Part shown: piece after piece, positions 54,360 through 64,000 of the stretch | How positions within the stretch are numbered: position 1 is the stretch's first letter | Layout: each line of letters begins with the position of its first letter | NCBI RefSeq assembly: GCF_018698455.1 | Contig: NZ_JABIOQ010000024.1 | Location: 1-64,000, forward strand | Source: Sulfurimonas sp. | GTDB taxonomy: Bacteria > Campylobacterota > Campylobacteria > Campylobacterales > Sulfurimonadaceae | Direction: 5' to 3' | DNA: 64,000 nucleotides | Translations under genes and position numbers: made by a program | The notes under the pieces: model-generated | Database searches by the model: none | Told to the model about the DNA's origin: nothing | What the model saw: the letters and a program-made list of their open reading frames with translations, nothing else

Positions 54360-55736
54360 ATGGATAAAATGTGGTCAGGTCGTTTTAATGCAAGTGCTTC
54401 AAGTCTATTAGACCAGTTTAATGCTTCAATTATGTATGATAGAAAGCTTTATAAAGAAGATATTGAGGGCTCAGTCGCTCATGCTTCTATGCTTGCTAAA
54501 CAAGGTATTCTAACATCAGAAGAGCTAATTGAAATCATAGATGGTTTAAATCAAGTGAGATCTGAAATAGAGTCTGGTTCTTTTGAATGGAATATACAGG
54601 ATGAAGATTTGCATATGGGTATAGAAAAACGCTTGACTCAACTCATTGGTGATAGTGGTAAGAAATTACATACTGCAAGAAGTAGAAATGACCAAGTTGC
54701 AGTGGATTTTCGTCGTTATGTTCTTCGTAAAAACTTAGAGATTGTAGATTTAATGAAGTTACTTATGAAAGAAGTTCTTGTAGTGGCAGAGAAACACTCA
54801 GAGACACTAATGCCTGGAATGACTCACCTTCAACATGCACAACCTATCAACTTTGGATTTCACTTAGGGGCATATCTTTGTATGTTCAAACGCGATATTC
54901 AAAGATTTGAAGATTCATACAAGCGCAATAATATTTCTCCACTTGGTTGTGCTGCCTTAGCTGGAACACCACATAATGTGGATAGAAATATGACAGCTGA
55001 GATGTTAGGCTTTGATAGTGTAAGTGTAAACTGTTTAGATACGGTAAGTGATAGAGACTTTGCTCTTGAAATACTTTTTAATATTTCAACAATGATGATG
55101 CATATTTCACGCTTGAGTGAAGAAATAGTTATGTGGTCTTCATATGAGTTTGGGTTTGTAGAACTCAGTGATGAATATTCTACCGGTAGCTCAATTATGC
55201 CACAGAAGAAAAATCCTGATGTTCCCGAACTTCTTCGTGGAAAAACTGGTCGTGTCTATGGGTCACTAATGGGACTTTTGACAGTAATGAAAGGGCTTCC
55301 TTTAGCCTATAACAAAGATACACAAGAAGATAAAGAAGGAGTTTTTGATGCAGTTGAGACTGCTGAAATATCTTTAGAGATACTAAAAGAAGCTATTAAA
55401 ACAATGGAAGTTAAATCTCAAAATATGGAGTCGGCATGTGCGATTGGACATTTAAGTGCAACTGATTTAGCTGACTATTTAGTCGAAAAATGTGAAATTC
55501 CATTTCGTGAAGCACATTTTATAACAGGTCGTGCTGTTGCTAAGGGCGAAGAGCTTAAAATCGACTTATCTAAGATGGATTTTAAGTACTTAAAAGAGAT
55601 TGATGCGAGAATAAATGAAGATGTAATGGCATACTTAGAACTTCGTCACTCAATGAATGCAAGAACTTCAGAGGGCGGAACTGCATCTGTAAGAACTGAA
55701 GAACAACTAGAGCACTTTAAAAACTATCTGAAGTAA
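54360..55736 (+). CDS. argH: Argininosuccinate lyase
   Basis: A 458-residue enzyme releasing arginine and fumarate. [20 protein letters not shown] at the start, [14 protein letters not shown] near residue 105, [12 protein letters not shown] near 157 and the signature [15 protein letters not shown] near 278 are all intact. CGGAG precedes ATG 54360. The OsmC-family gene follows after 13 bases. Confidence 0.96.
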   Translation: MDKMWSGRFNASASSLLDQFNASIMYDRKLYKEDIEGSVAHASMLAKQGILTSEELIEIIDGLNQVRSEIESGSFEWNIQDEDLHMGIEKRLTQLIGDSGKKLHTARSRNDQVAVDFRRYVLRKNLEIVDLMKLLMKEVLVVAEKHSETLMPGMTHLQHAQPINFGFHLGAYLCMFKRDIQRFEDSYKRNNISPLGCAALAGTPHNVDRNMTAEMLGFDSVSVNCLDTVSDRDFALEILFNISTMMMHISRLSEEIVMWSSYEFGFVELSDEYSTGSSIMPQKKNPDVPELLRGKTGRVYGSLMGLLTVMKGLPLAYNKDTQEDKEGVFDAVETAEISLEILKEAIKTMEVKSQNMESACAIGHLSATDLADYLVEKCEIPFREAHFITGRAVAKGEELKIDLSKMDFKYLKEIDARINEDVMAYLELRHSMNARTSEGGTASVRTEEQLEHFKNYLK

Positions 55737-55749
55737 ACAAGGAATAATT

Positions 55750-56214
55750 ATGAAAATTAGCATAACACATAAAGAAGAAATGAAGTTTGAAGCAAAAACT
55801 GCAAAAAGTAGTTTCATTATAGATTGTCCAACAATATCCCCGATAGAATATTTTTTATCTGGAATTATTACTTGTAGTGCTACAGATTTGATTATGATGC
55901 CTAAAAATCAAGGTAAAACTGTTAGTAACTTAGTTGTTGATGGGGAAGTTGTTCGTGCTGAGCCGCATCCTGCAAAGTTCACATCTTTACACCTAACATA
56001 TACTTTTGACTCTGATGCTGATGATACAATGGCACAAAGGTGGGTGATGGCATCAATAGAAACATATTGTTCAACTATTAATACTATTCGTGATACTACT
56101 AAAATAACATATTCAGTTACACATAATGGAAAACTAATCTGTGAAAATAAAGAAGTTATAAGTGGTGGTGGTTCTAATATTGATATGGGTGAGATAGAAG
56201 CCTGTCCAAGTTAA
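55750..56214 (+). CDS. OsmC/Ohr family protein
   Basis: A 154-residue OsmC-like protein. SPIEYFLSGIITCSATDLIMM near residue 31 carries one reactive Cys, and the region WVMASIETYCSTINTI near 98 carries another. OsmC proteins reduce organic hydroperoxides through two cysteines; the spacing here is close to that pattern. The C-terminus (EACPS) is short and holds a third Cys. Substrate unknown. It is co-directional with argH. Confidence 0.78.
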   Translation: MKISITHKEEMKFEAKTAKSSFIIDCPTISPIEYFLSGIITCSATDLIMMPKNQGKTVSNLVVDGEVVRAEPHPAKFTSLHLTYTFDSDADDTMAQRWVMASIETYCSTINTIRDTTKITYSVTHNGKLICENKEVISGGGSNIDMGEIEACPS

Positions 56215-56318
56215 AAGAGTAAATCTTAAAAAAAGTATGACAAAACGCAAAGTTTTTGAATGTTAAGGCAAAAATTGACTAGAATTCAAACATAAAAATT
56301 ATCTACAAGGATTATATT

Positions 56319-56435
56319 ATGTTTGAAATGACTATTGTTTTATTAGCTAGTATTGCATTAATGAGTATAGCTTATGAGTTTACCTTTGTTGCAAAAGGTA
56401 GAGATTGGGGAGAAAACTCAAAGAGTTTTTTCTAG
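56319..56435 (+). CDS. Small membrane protein, 38 residues
   Basis: AAGGA lies 7 bases before ATG 56319. The product has one hydrophobic helix at about residues 4-22 (MTIVLLASIALMSIAYEF) and a hydrophilic tail with AKGRDWGENSKSFF. The last 4 bases overlap the convergent HIT gene. Function unknown. The layout (ribosome site, one helix, charged tail) supports a real gene, but it is short. Confidence 0.5.
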   Translation: MFEMTIVLLASIALMSIAYEFTFVAKGRDWGENSKSFF

Positions 56436-56788
56436 AGATTATTCATAGGATCTGCATCACTGAAATGCCCCCATTTTAGTTTTGCCCCACCAAGAATATG
56501 AAAGTGTAAATGGCCAACTTCTTGCCCACCGTTATCTCCGATATTTGTTATAACTCTATATCCCGTCTTATCTATTTTTACTTCTTTAACAACTTTTTGT
56601 ATAAAGCTAGTAAAACCTGACATAGTTTCTGGTTTCACATCATCAAAACTATCTACATGTACTTTTGGAATAGCGAGTATATGGACTGGTGCTTTAGGAT
56701 TTATATCGTGAAAAGCAAGAAAGTTTTCATCTTCTAGTATTACATTTGAGGGTATTTCATTATTAACTATTTTACAAAATAGGCACAT
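56432..56788 (-). CDS. HIT-family nucleotide hydrolase/transferase
   Basis: A 118-residue histidine-triad protein. CxxC type start (CLFCKIV), FHDINPKAPVHILAIPK near residue 28 and the triad GHLHFHILGG near 97 are conserved, as in HinT-type proteins that hydrolyse nucleoside phosphoramidates. Convergent with the 38-residue gene and divergent from pheS. Confidence 0.92.
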   Translation of the reverse strand: MCLFCKIVNNEIPSNVILEDENFLAFHDINPKAPVHILAIPKVHVDSFDDVKPETMSGFTSFIQKVVKEVKIDKTGYRVITNIGDNGGQEVGHLHFHILGGAKLKWGHFSDADPMNNL

Positions 56789-56860
56789 ATTAAATCCTTA
56801 ATTTTGTTTAATTATAACATACTAAAAGTCTAATGAAGCTATTTATAACTTATATTAAAG

Positions 56861-56866
56861 TATAAT
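56861..56866 (+). promoter_or_regulatory. Probable -10 box of the pheS promoter
   Basis: A TATAAT hexamer lies 34 bases ahead of the pheS TTG start, within the 112-base gap to the divergent HIT gene. No clear -35 box is visible. GGAAGAG at 56889-56895 would be the ribosome site. Confidence 0.45.
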
Positions 56867-56900
56867 AATAGATAAAATCAATAATTATGGAAGAGTAAAT

Positions 56901-57893
56901 TTGAAAGAATGGTATGATAAAATAAATGAAGCTAAGGATGTTCAAACACTTGAAGACATCCGTATAGCTGTATTTGGTAAAAAAGGTGTTTTAGCAGCTG
57001 AATTTATAAAAATGAAATCAGCGCCAAATGAGGAAAAATCTCAAATAGCTAAAGAATTAAACACTCACAAATCGACTCTAATGAATGAGTTTACAGCAAA
57101 AAAAATAACACTGCAAACCCAAGAATTGCAAATAGCTATGAAAGCAGAAGCAATTGATGTTTCAATGTTTAGTGCTCGAAGTCAAGCAGGTGCCTTACAC
57201 CCTGTTATGGAGACAATGGACAAAATCGTAGAATATTTTTCATCTATGAACTTTGCAGTAAAAACAGGTCAGATTGTTGAAGATGACTTTAACAACTTTG
57301 AAGCACTTAACCTTCCAAAGTATCATCCTGCACGTGATATGCAAGACACATTTTACTTTAAAGATGAGATGATGCTTCGAACACATACATCACCTGTTCA
57401 AATTAGAACTATGATGAGTACTAAGCCTCCCATTCGCATGATAGCACCAGGAGCCGTTTTTCGTAGGGATTATGATTTAACACATACACCTATGTTTCAC
57501 CAAGTTGAAGGTCTATTAGTAGATGAAGAAGGAACTGTTTCTTTTGCAAATCTAAAGTTTATTTTAGAAGATTTTTTAAAATATATGTTTAGTGATGTTG
57601 ATGTTCGTTTTCGTCCATCATTCTTTCCGTTTACGGAACCTTCTGCTGAAGTAGATATCTCTTGCATTTTTTGTAAGGGAGATGGCTGTCGTGTTTGTTC
57701 TCAAACGGGATGGTTAGAAGTTCTAGGATGTGGAATTGTTGATCCAAATGTTTTCGAAGCTGTGAAGTATGAAAATGTTAGTGGTTATGCCTTCGGACTT
57801 GGAGTAGAGCGCTTTGCGATGCTTATTCACCAAATTGGAGATCTTCGTTCACTGTTTGAAGGTGATTTAAAGTTACTGGAGCAGTTTCAATGA
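56901..57893 (+). CDS. pheS: Phenylalanyl-tRNA synthetase alpha subunit
   Basis: A 330-residue class II catalytic subunit. Start is TTG 56901 with GGAAGAG upstream; no ATG lies close. [14 protein letters not shown] near residue 98, [12 protein letters not shown] near 171, the motif 2 region [18 protein letters not shown] near 202 and GFGxxxERFAM-like [11 protein letters not shown] near 300 are present. It overlaps pheT by 4 bases (ATGA). A cysteine cluster ([12 protein letters not shown] near 261) is notable and usual in many bacterial PheS. Confidence 0.95.
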   Translation: MKEWYDKINEAKDVQTLEDIRIAVFGKKGVLAAEFIKMKSAPNEEKSQIAKELNTHKSTLMNEFTAKKITLQTQELQIAMKAEAIDVSMFSARSQAGALHPVMETMDKIVEYFSSMNFAVKTGQIVEDDFNNFEALNLPKYHPARDMQDTFYFKDEMMLRTHTSPVQIRTMMSTKPPIRMIAPGAVFRRDYDLTHTPMFHQVEGLLVDEEGTVSFANLKFILEDFLKYMFSDVDVRFRPSFFPFTEPSAEVDISCIFCKGDGCRVCSQTGWLEVLGCGIVDPNVFEAVKYENVSGYAFGLGVERFAMLIHQIGDLRSLFEGDLKLLEQFQ

Positions 57894-60220
57894 TAGTTAC
57901 AAAATCTTGGTTAAATGAGTGGATAGATCTTCGTGCAATATCAACTGATGAACTTGCAAAAACTTTTAATGCCATAGGACTGGAAGTAGATAGGGTTCAT
58001 GAATATAGAATTCCAAAAAAAATTATTTTTGGAAAAGTTTTAGAATGTGAAAAACACCCTGATGCTGATAAACTAAATGTATGTCAGGTTGATATCGGCT
58101 CAAGTATTCGTCAAATTGTTTGTGGTGCTTCAAATGTGAGAGCTGGATTAACTGTTGTAGTCGCTGTAATTGGAGCTCAAATGCCTTCAGGTCTTACTAT
58201 AAAACCTGTACAATTGCGTGGTGTAGACTCTGATGGTATGATATGTTCAGCAGAGGAAATAGGACTACCTGACTTGGGTGATGGTATTCTTGAAATAGAT
58301 GAGAGTATTGGTTTATTTGAATTAGGTCAAGAAGTAAATGAAAACAGTATTTTTAATGATGATCTCATAGAAATTGAACTTACTGCAAATAGAGGTGATT
58401 GTCTAAGTATTAGAGGTGTTGCGCGTGACCTTAGCGCGGCATTTGATAGACCTATTAATGACTACATAGAAACTGATAATGATGAAAAACGTGGAATTGG
58501 AAGAGTCTTTTCTTTAATTCATGAGAAAAATTTAGATGTCAATTTACAGTATAAAGCACTTGATTTAAAAGAGTTAGAAATTCCATTATCTATAAAACTT
58601 AGATTAGCTCAAATTGAAGAAAATCGTGAGTGTGATATAGAAGCATTACTTCTTTATGTAACACAGAGTACAGGTGTTATTTTACGTGCATATAAACATG
58701 ACTTTTTTTGTGCTGAAAATAAAAAAATGGCTAACGTGGCACTAACTGAAGACGAAAATGGATTTGCATGCATTTCAGGAACTAGTACAGCTTCTATTGT
58801 TGGTATTATTCAAAATGATGAGTCAAAAACTGCTGGGACAGAGGGAACAATCCTACTTGAAGCGAGTTATATTCCTCCTGAAATAATTTCTAAAAAGATG
58901 TCAGAGTCGAAGATGGCTTCAGGACCTATGTTTTATAAAACATCAAGAGGTAGTGAACCTGAATTGACAATGGGAATATCTTACTGTGTTGATTTAATTG
59001 AATCACATTCAAGAAGTTCTACATTTAGTGGTAAAACAGAATTGACAAATCCTTTTAAAGAAAAAATTGTCATTGTTACAAAGCAGGAAATTGACAATAT
59101 TATTGGTGCCGTGATTGATAAAATAGTTATCACAAAAATATTAAAAAATCTCGGGTTTAACATATCAAAATCATCGGCAGATAATTTTGTAATTAGTGTG
59201 CCTCAGTTCCGTCATGACATACTTAATAAACAAGATATAGTTGAAGAGATTGTAAGAATGGTTGGTATTGATAATATACCATCTAAACCATTTCTTCTTA
59301 AAGAAGATAATCGACTAGAGGATAACTACTTTGAGTATAAAAAACGTAGTATTTTTCGACATCGTGCAGCATCAACTGGTTTTAATGAATCTGTTCATTT
59401 TGTTTTTGATGAAAAAAAAGTTCTTAATAATTTTGGTTTCCAAACAACTATTGAAGAACTAGAGCTTTTAAATCCTATTGTCCAAACATTAGATACTTTA
59501 AGACCAACTCTTTTAACAGGATTACTAAAGGCAACATCTGCGAATGTTAAAAATGGTTATTCTTCTGTAAAACTTTTTGAGATTGGTTCTGTATTTACTC
59601 CAACTCGGGATGAATCATATAAATTAGCTATGATTTTTTCAGGAGATAAAGAACAAGAGGGTTTATCAAACTCAGGAAAACCACAAAAGATAGACTTTGC
59701 ATATTTTACTCAGAAGGTTTCTGATGTTATTGGTTCATTTGAACTAAGAAAATATAATACATTACATACTCTTTCTCATGATTTTCAAACAGCAGAAATT
59801 TTGATTGATGGTACTGTAGTTGGCGAACTTTTTAGAACACATCCTCATGTAGAAAAAGAGTATGATCTAGAAACAACTTTTATGTGTGAAATAGACTTTG
59901 AGAAAATTCCATATAGCCTTAAAATAGCGCAGAAAACATCCAAGTATCAGGCATCTTTTAGAGATTTAAGTGTTATTATGCCACAAGAGATGAGTTATGA
60001 AAAAGTTAAAACTGTCATTGAAGCGAATGCAACACAAGAAATAGTGCGTTTTTATCCTGTAGATAGATATAGCGATGATAGCTTAGGTGAAAGTATGAGC
60101 TTAAGTCTACGCTTTGTACTTCAGTCAACTAAAAAAACATTAGAAGAAGAAGATATTACACTTTCAATGAATACAATTTTAGAATCACTTCAGCGTGAGT
60201 TAGGTATTGGCCTAAGATGA
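57890..60220 (+). CDS. pheT: Phenylalanyl-tRNA synthetase beta subunit
   Basis: A 776-residue beta subunit. The start has [13 protein letters not shown], an N-terminal tRNA-binding EMAP-like domain has [15 protein letters not shown] near residue 50, the B3/B4 editing region lies at about 200-400, the B5 domain follows near 410-480, and the C-terminal FDX-ACB anticodon domain starts with [13 protein letters not shown] near 690. It overlaps pheS and aroA by 4 bases each. Confidence 0.95.
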   Translation: MIVTKSWLNEWIDLRAISTDELAKTFNAIGLEVDRVHEYRIPKKIIFGKVLECEKHPDADKLNVCQVDIGSSIRQIVCGASNVRAGLTVVVAVIGAQMPSGLTIKPVQLRGVDSDGMICSAEEIGLPDLGDGILEIDESIGLFELGQEVNENSIFNDDLIEIELTANRGDCLSIRGVARDLSAAFDRPINDYIETDNDEKRGIGRVFSLIHEKNLDVNLQYKALDLKELEIPLSIKLRLAQIEENRECDIEALLLYVTQSTGVILRAYKHDFFCAENKKMANVALTEDENGFACISGTSTASIVGIIQNDESKTAGTEGTILLEASYIPPEIISKKMSESKMASGPMFYKTSRGSEPELTMGISYCVDLIESHSRSSTFSGKTELTNPFKEKIVIVTKQEIDNIIGAVIDKIVITKILKNLGFNISKSSADNFVISVPQFRHDILNKQDIVEEIVRMVGIDNIPSKPFLLKEDNRLEDNYFEYKKRSIFRHRAASTGFNESVHFVFDEKKVLNNFGFQTTIEELELLNPIVQTLDTLRPTLLTGLLKATSANVKNGYSSVKLFEIGSVFTPTRDESYKLAMIFSGDKEQEGLSNSGKPQKIDFAYFTQKVSDVIGSFELRKYNTLHTLSHDFQTAEILIDGTVVGELFRTHPHVEKEYDLETTFMCEIDFEKIPYSLKIAQKTSKYQASFRDLSVIMPQEMSYEKVKTVIEANATQEIVRFYPVDRYSDDSLGESMSLSLRFVLQSTKKTLEEEDITLSMNTILESLQRELGIGLR

Positions 60221-61494
60221 GTAAAGTTGTAGTTACCCCTTCAAATAGCTTTTCGCTTTGTATTGATGACATCGCTTCTGATAAATCTATATCTCATAGA
60301 AGTGTTATGTTTGCTATGCTTGGTAATGGTGTAAGTACAATAGAGAACTTTTTACGTGCTGAAGATACAATGAACTCTTTAGAAATTGTTAAAAACCTTG
60401 GTGCTGTAGTAGAAGATGATGGAAAAATTATAAAAATATCATCAAAAGGAATTCAAGAGAGTTTTGAAGTTCTTGACTGTGGTAATTCTGGAACAGGGAT
60501 GCGTTTATTTTGTGGACTTTTAAGTTCAGCTTATGGGCATTTTGTTCTAACTGGTGATAAATATTTACGAAGTCGTCCTATGAAACGTGTTACGGGGCCT
60601 CTTCGTGATATTGGTGCAATTATAGATGGTAGAGAAGAGTCTAATCTTGCACCACTAAGTATTCGTGGAGCATCGTTGAAAGCTTTTGATTATAAGAGTA
60701 AGATAGCATCTGCACAAGTAAAATCTTGTATGATACTAGCAGGACTCCGAGCTGATGGTGTTTGTACATATACTGAACCAGAACTTTCTCGTGATCATAC
60801 TGAAAGAATGTTACAGGGAATGGGAGCAAATATCAAAGTTGATGGTTTTAAAACAACTATTACTCCGATGAAAGAACTTCTCTCACCTTTAACTATTAGG
60901 GTGCCAGCAGATCCTTCAAGTGCTTTTTTCTTCGCTGTTGCAGCAGCAATAATACCTGATTCGGATATTTTGCTAGAAGGGCTTACCCTTAATCCAACAC
61001 GAATAGAAGCTTTTAAAGCACTAGAGCGAATGGGTGCAAATATAAGCTATGAGATTAAAGATAACAAGTATGAACCAATTGGTAATATACATATAAAATA
61101 TGCACCACTTTATGGTATCGTAGTAGAAGACAACATATCATGGTTAATTGATGAACTTCCAGTACTTTCAATAGCTATGGCTTGTGCTAAAGGTGAAAGT
61201 CTTGTTAAAAATGCCGAGGAACTTCGTGTTAAAGAATCAGATAGAATTTCTACAGTGGTGGAGGGCCTTCGTACTTCAAATATAGAAGTGCATGAGTATA
61301 AAGATGGATATAAAATTGTTGGCGGTGAATTAAAATCATCGGTAGTAGATAGTGATGGTGATCATAGAATAGCAATGAGTTTTATTATTGCAGGACTAAA
61401 GTGCGGGATGGAAGTTACAGATTTAGAATGCATCAATACATCTTTTCCAAACTTTTTTGAATTACTTGAAAAAATTACAAAAGTTGAGAAATAA
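60217..61494 (+). CDS. aroA: 3-phosphoshikimate 1-carboxyvinyltransferase (EPSP synthase)
   Basis: A 425-residue shikimate-pathway enzyme. [14 protein letters not shown] near residue 21, [12 protein letters not shown] near 88, [11 protein letters not shown] near 121 and [12 protein letters not shown] near 344 are diagnostic. Co-ordered with pheST and ispH, as in other Campylobacterota. It overlaps pheT by 4 bases and ispH by one. Confidence 0.95.
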   Translation: MSKVVVTPSNSFSLCIDDIASDKSISHRSVMFAMLGNGVSTIENFLRAEDTMNSLEIVKNLGAVVEDDGKIIKISSKGIQESFEVLDCGNSGTGMRLFCGLLSSAYGHFVLTGDKYLRSRPMKRVTGPLRDIGAIIDGREESNLAPLSIRGASLKAFDYKSKIASAQVKSCMILAGLRADGVCTYTEPELSRDHTERMLQGMGANIKVDGFKTTITPMKELLSPLTIRVPADPSSAFFFAVAAAIIPDSDILLEGLTLNPTRIEAFKALERMGANISYEIKDNKYEPIGNIHIKYAPLYGIVVEDNISWLIDELPVLSIAMACAKGESLVKNAEELRVKESDRISTVVEGLRTSNIEVHEYKDGYKIVGGELKSSVVDSDGDHRIAMSFIIAGLKCGMEVTDLECINTSFPNFFELLEKITKVEK

Positions 61495-62324
61495 TGAAAA
61501 TAGAACTTGCTGAGAATTATGGTTTTTGTTTTGGTGTTAAACGTGCTATTAAGATAGCAGAAGAAAATACAAATTCTGTTACATATGGACCTCTAATTCA
61601 TAATTCAAAAGAGATTGGAAGACTAGATAAAAACTTTAAGGTTGGTCTTAATGAAGATTTTAAATCTTTTAAAGCTGGTGAAAAAGTGATTGTTCGAACG
61701 CATGGCATAGTTAAGGATGAATTAGTACAACTTCACTCGAAGGGTGTTGATGTTGTTGATGCGACATGTCCTTATGTGACAAAACCACAGGAAATTTGCC
61801 AAGAGATGAGTGAGGCAGGTTATGATGTATTGATTTTTGGGGATGAACAACATCCAGAAATTAAAGGTGTAAAGTCTTATGCAACACATGGAGCTAGAGT
61901 TGTTACTTCGGTAGAGGATGTGAAAAATATGAAATTTAAAGAAAATATTGCTTTAGTTGCTCAGACAACAAGAAAAGTCGAAGATTATATGATGATTGTA
62001 AACTATCTTATTCCGCGTTATAAAGAAGTTAGAGTCTTTAACACTATATGTAATGCTACTTTTGAAAATCAAGAAGCTGTATATGATATTTCAAAAAAAG
62101 CTGATGTAATGATAGTAATAGGTGGAAAGAATTCATCTAATACTAAAGAACTCTTTAGTATTGCTACCGATAATTGTCCTGACAGCTATCATATAGAAGA
62201 TGAAACTGAAATTTTAACTACTTGGTTTGATAAAAAAGAATTTTGTGGAATTAGTGCAGGAGCTTCAACTCCTGACTGGATTATAAAAAATGTAATAAAT
62301 AGTATAGAAAAATGTGTTAATTGA
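61494..62324 (+). CDS. ispH: 4-hydroxy-3-methylbut-2-enyl diphosphate reductase
   Basis: A 276-residue Fe-S enzyme making IPP and DMAPP in the MEP pathway. The three cluster cysteines lie in YGFCFGVKRAI near residue 10, DATCPYVTKPQEI near 88 and TICNATFENQEAV near 183; the substrate motifs VRTHGIVKDE near 64, QTTRKVEDY near 153 and SAGASTPDWII near 256 are present. It supplies precursors to the polyprenyl synthase. rpsA follows after 114 bases. Confidence 0.95.
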   Translation: MKIELAENYGFCFGVKRAIKIAEENTNSVTYGPLIHNSKEIGRLDKNFKVGLNEDFKSFKAGEKVIVRTHGIVKDELVQLHSKGVDVVDATCPYVTKPQEICQEMSEAGYDVLIFGDEQHPEIKGVKSYATHGARVVTSVEDVKNMKFKENIALVAQTTRKVEDYMMIVNYLIPRYKEVRVFNTICNATFENQEAVYDISKKADVMIVIGGKNSSNTKELFSIATDNCPDSYHIEDETEILTTWFDKKEFCGISAGASTPDWIIKNVINSIEKCVN

Positions 62325-62383
62325 TTTAGTTTTTATTAACACTTTCTTTTTCTTTTCAGAGTTCTTCCTCATTTTTATAGCTA

Positions 62384-62406
62384 TATAATCATTATTTAGA
62401 TATAAT
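62384..62406 (+). promoter_or_regulatory. Tandem -10 boxes ahead of rpsA
   Basis: Two TATAAT hexamers lie at 62384-62389 and 62401-62406, the second being 32 bases ahead of the rpsA ATG. A T-rich tract lies upstream. AGAGGA at 62426-62431 would be the ribosome site. This suggests rpsA has its own promoter besides any read-through from ispH. Confidence 0.5.
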
Positions 62407-62438
62407 CACGACAATTTTTATGTAACAGAGGATAGATA

Positions 62439-64000
62439 ATGGCGTTCGATAACGAATTATTAGATGAAGAGAATTTTGCAGCAATGTTTGCAGAAAGTGA
62501 AAAAAAGCAAGAAACAAGCCGTATAGTAGAAGGTGAGATTGTTGAGATCCAAGAGGATGAAAACAGAGCATTAGTTGGCGTTGGCGATAAGCTAGAAGGT
62601 ATTATAAACCTTGATGAGATTCGTAATGAAGATGGTACACTCAAGTTCGCTTGTGGTGATAAAATTAAAGTTATGCAAATGGGCTATTATAATGAGCGTC
62701 CTAAGATTTCTTATACAAAAGTTTTAGAGCAAGAAAAAACTATTGAGTTTATTGAAGCCAACAAAGACGATTTTGAAGAATTAATCATCGAAGGTATAAT
62801 CACTAAAAAGAATCGTGGTGGTTATGTAGTTGAAGCTGATGATGTTTCTTTCTTTATGCCACGTTCACTTGCTGCATTTAAAGAGACTGACGAAGTTGTT
62901 GGTCGTAAGATCAAAGCACAAGTTGTAAAGATAGATCCAGCTGAGAACTCTATAGTAGTTTCTCGTCGTAAACTTTTCAATGAAGAGCGCAAAAAGAAAA
63001 AAGAGATTATTGATCAACTTATGGCAGAAGATGTTGTTGTTGAAGGGACTATCAAAAAAATCACTTCTTACGGTATGTTCGTAGATGTTGGTGGTGTTGA
63101 TGGTTTAGTTCACTACAATGAAATTAGCTATAAAGGTCCAGTCAACCCTTCAAAGCTTTATAAAGATGGCGATGTAGTAACTGTTAAAGCTATTTCTTAC
63201 GATAAAGATAAGCGCCATCTTTCGTTATCTATTAAAGCTGTTATATCTGATCCATGGGCTGAAGTTGAGTCTGAATTAGATGAAGGCGATACTATTACAG
63301 TAACAGTTTCAAATATTGAAGCTTATGGTGTATTTGTTGACCTTGGTAATGATATTGAAGGTTTCTTACATATCTCAGAAATTTCTTGGAACAAAAATGT
63401 TAAAAATCCTAATGATTATTTAACTGTTGGCGAAGAGATAGATGTTGAAGTTATTGAAATTAATTCTAAGACTCATAAACTACGTGTTTCTCTTAAGCGT
63501 CTTTTACCAAAACCATTTGATGAGTTCATAAAGAACTATAACGAAGGTGACATTGTTACTGGAACTATCACTTCACTTACTGACTTTGGTGCGTTTGTTC
63601 GCATTTCAGGTGTTGAAGGTCTTTTACATAACCAAGACATCTCATGGGATAAAAATACAAAAGCAAAAGAAACTTTAACATCTGGTGATGAGATTGAAGT
63701 TAAAATTGCTAAAATCAATTCAGAAGATCAAAAAATATCTTTAAATCGTAAAACTCTTTTAGAGTCTCCGATAGATAAATTTGCTACAGCGAATAAAGTA
63801 AACTCAATCGTTTCTGGAACTATACGTGATATTAAAGACTTTGGTGTATTTGTATCTCTTGAAGATGGTGTTGATGCACTTATCCGTGACGAAGACTTGG
63901 AGCCACTTGTAAAAGGTGAACTTGAAGCTGGACAAACTATAGAAGCGGCAATAGCTAATATTGATACAAAACGCGATCGTATACGTCTTTCTGTTAAAAA
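62439..64000 (+). CDS. rpsA: 30S ribosomal protein S1 (3' end outside window)
   Basis: The frame is open from ATG 62439 to the right edge, 520 residues, so the gene is nearly complete but lacks its stop. Six S1 domains can be seen, each with a G-x-[IV]-x-x-[IV] start and a GxFV strand: the first two (near residues 32 and 118) are the divergent ribosome-binding pair, and later ones include ITSYGMFVDVGGVDGLVHY, VSNIEAYGVFVDLG, ITSLTDFGAFVRI and IRDIKDFGVFVSL. S1 recruits mRNA to the 30S subunit. Six domains is the usual Gram-negative number. Confidence 0.95.
   Translation, partial: MAFDNELLDEENFAAMFAESEKKQETSRIVEGEIVEIQEDENRALVGVGDKLEGIINLDEIRNEDGTLKFACGDKIKVMQMGYYNERPKISYTKVLEQEKTIEFIEANKDDFEELIIEGIITKKNRGGYVVEADDVSFFMPRSLAAFKETDEVVGRKIKAQVVKIDPAENSIVVSRRKLFNEERKKKKEIIDQLMAEDVVVEGTIKKITSYGMFVDVGGVDGLVHYNEISYKGPVNPSKLYKDGDVVTVKAISYDKDKRHLSLSIKAVISDPWAEVESELDEGDTITVTVSNIEAYGVFVDLGNDIEGFLHISEISWNKNVKNPNDYLTVGEEIDVEVIEINSKTHKLRVSLKRLLPKPFDEFIKNYNEGDIVTGTITSLTDFGAFVRISGVEGLLHNQDISWDKNTKAKETLTSGDEIEVKIAKINSEDQKISLNRKTLLESPIDKFATANKVNSIVSGTIRDIKDFGVFVSLEDGVDALIRDEDLEPLVKGELEAGQTIEAAIANIDTKRDRIRLSVK

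Noticed and set aside
62313-62342. Possible terminator GTTAAT...ATTAAC after ispH
   Set aside because: Six A/T-rich pairs with a long loop; too weak in AT-rich DNA.
1-64000. CRISPR arrays, tRNA/rRNA genes, insertion sequences, integrase or phage genes
   Set aside because: None seen: no regularly spaced repeats, no transposase or integrase motifs, and gaps are too short or lack cloverleaf features.

Overview
The window is AT-rich bacterial chromosome (roughly one third G+C by eye) and almost wholly coding, with many 1-17 base gene overlaps. Gene content and order point to Campylobacterota (Epsilonproteobacteria), most likely Sulfurimonas or a close relative. The evidence is the aroA-ispH-rpsA run behind pheST, the ispB-hemA-proS-fxsA-hemC-ubiD run (from memory the same order as in Campylobacter jejuni), the Csd4/Csd6 cell-shape pair, FlaG with a sigma-28 promoter, and a FapA-type DUF342 protein. 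I see no rRNA, tRNA, insertion sequence, prophage or CRISPR array.

Layout. 1-5.3 kb: 3' part of an inositol-monophosphatase-family gene, converging on a minus-strand group metY-metX-xseB-nitrilase-like-thiF-like. 5.4-6.7 kb: yebC and a YigZ/IMPACT protein. 6.7-23.6 kb: a long minus-strand block, read from the right as argG, a ferredoxin:thioredoxin reductase/rhodanese fusion, rplI, hslV, hslU, era, csd6-like, csd4-like, then a nine-gene MSHA-type pilus or type II secretion assembly cluster with no prepilin. 23.7-29.4 kb is the most accessory part: flaG, an MFS-small-small-MATE transporter group, a divergent HemF-like oxidase, a secreted protein with a heptad repeat, and a decayed gene. 29.4-34.7 kb (minus): a DUF255 thioredoxin-domain protein, then ppk2, an unannotated 37-residue lipoprotein, plsC, pdxJ and pdxA. 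34.9-40 kb: a short GlpD-like flavoprotein divergent from glpQ, a LysE exporter, an M29-like peptidase paired with a disulfide-type flavoprotein. 40-64 kb (plus): a YgjP metallopeptidase, tex, fapA-like, argB, the heme/menaquinone/proS group, a small lysine-rich cytochrome, argH, OsmC, then (after a minus-strand HIT gene) pheS, pheT, aroA, ispH and rpsA, which runs off the right edge.

How the genes work together. metX and metY make homocysteine by direct sulfhydrylation. argB, argG and argH are three arginine steps spread over the window. pdxJ and pdxA make pyridoxal phosphate, used by MetY. hemA and hemC start tetrapyrrole synthesis; the polyprenyl synthase and UbiD-family decarboxylase fit quinone synthesis, and IspH supplies isoprenoid precursors. 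Csd4 and Csd6 homologues trim peptidoglycan and lie directly upstream of an envelope-spanning secretin/pilus machine.

I did not find one dramatic new system. The best leads are a MATE transporter frame with no ordinary start codon, the FTR-rhodanese fusion, a nitrilase-fold protein lacking its catalytic cysteine, the link between cell-shape peptidases and the pilus cluster, a divergent HemF, and several small genes (37, 38 and 59 residues) that are easily missed.
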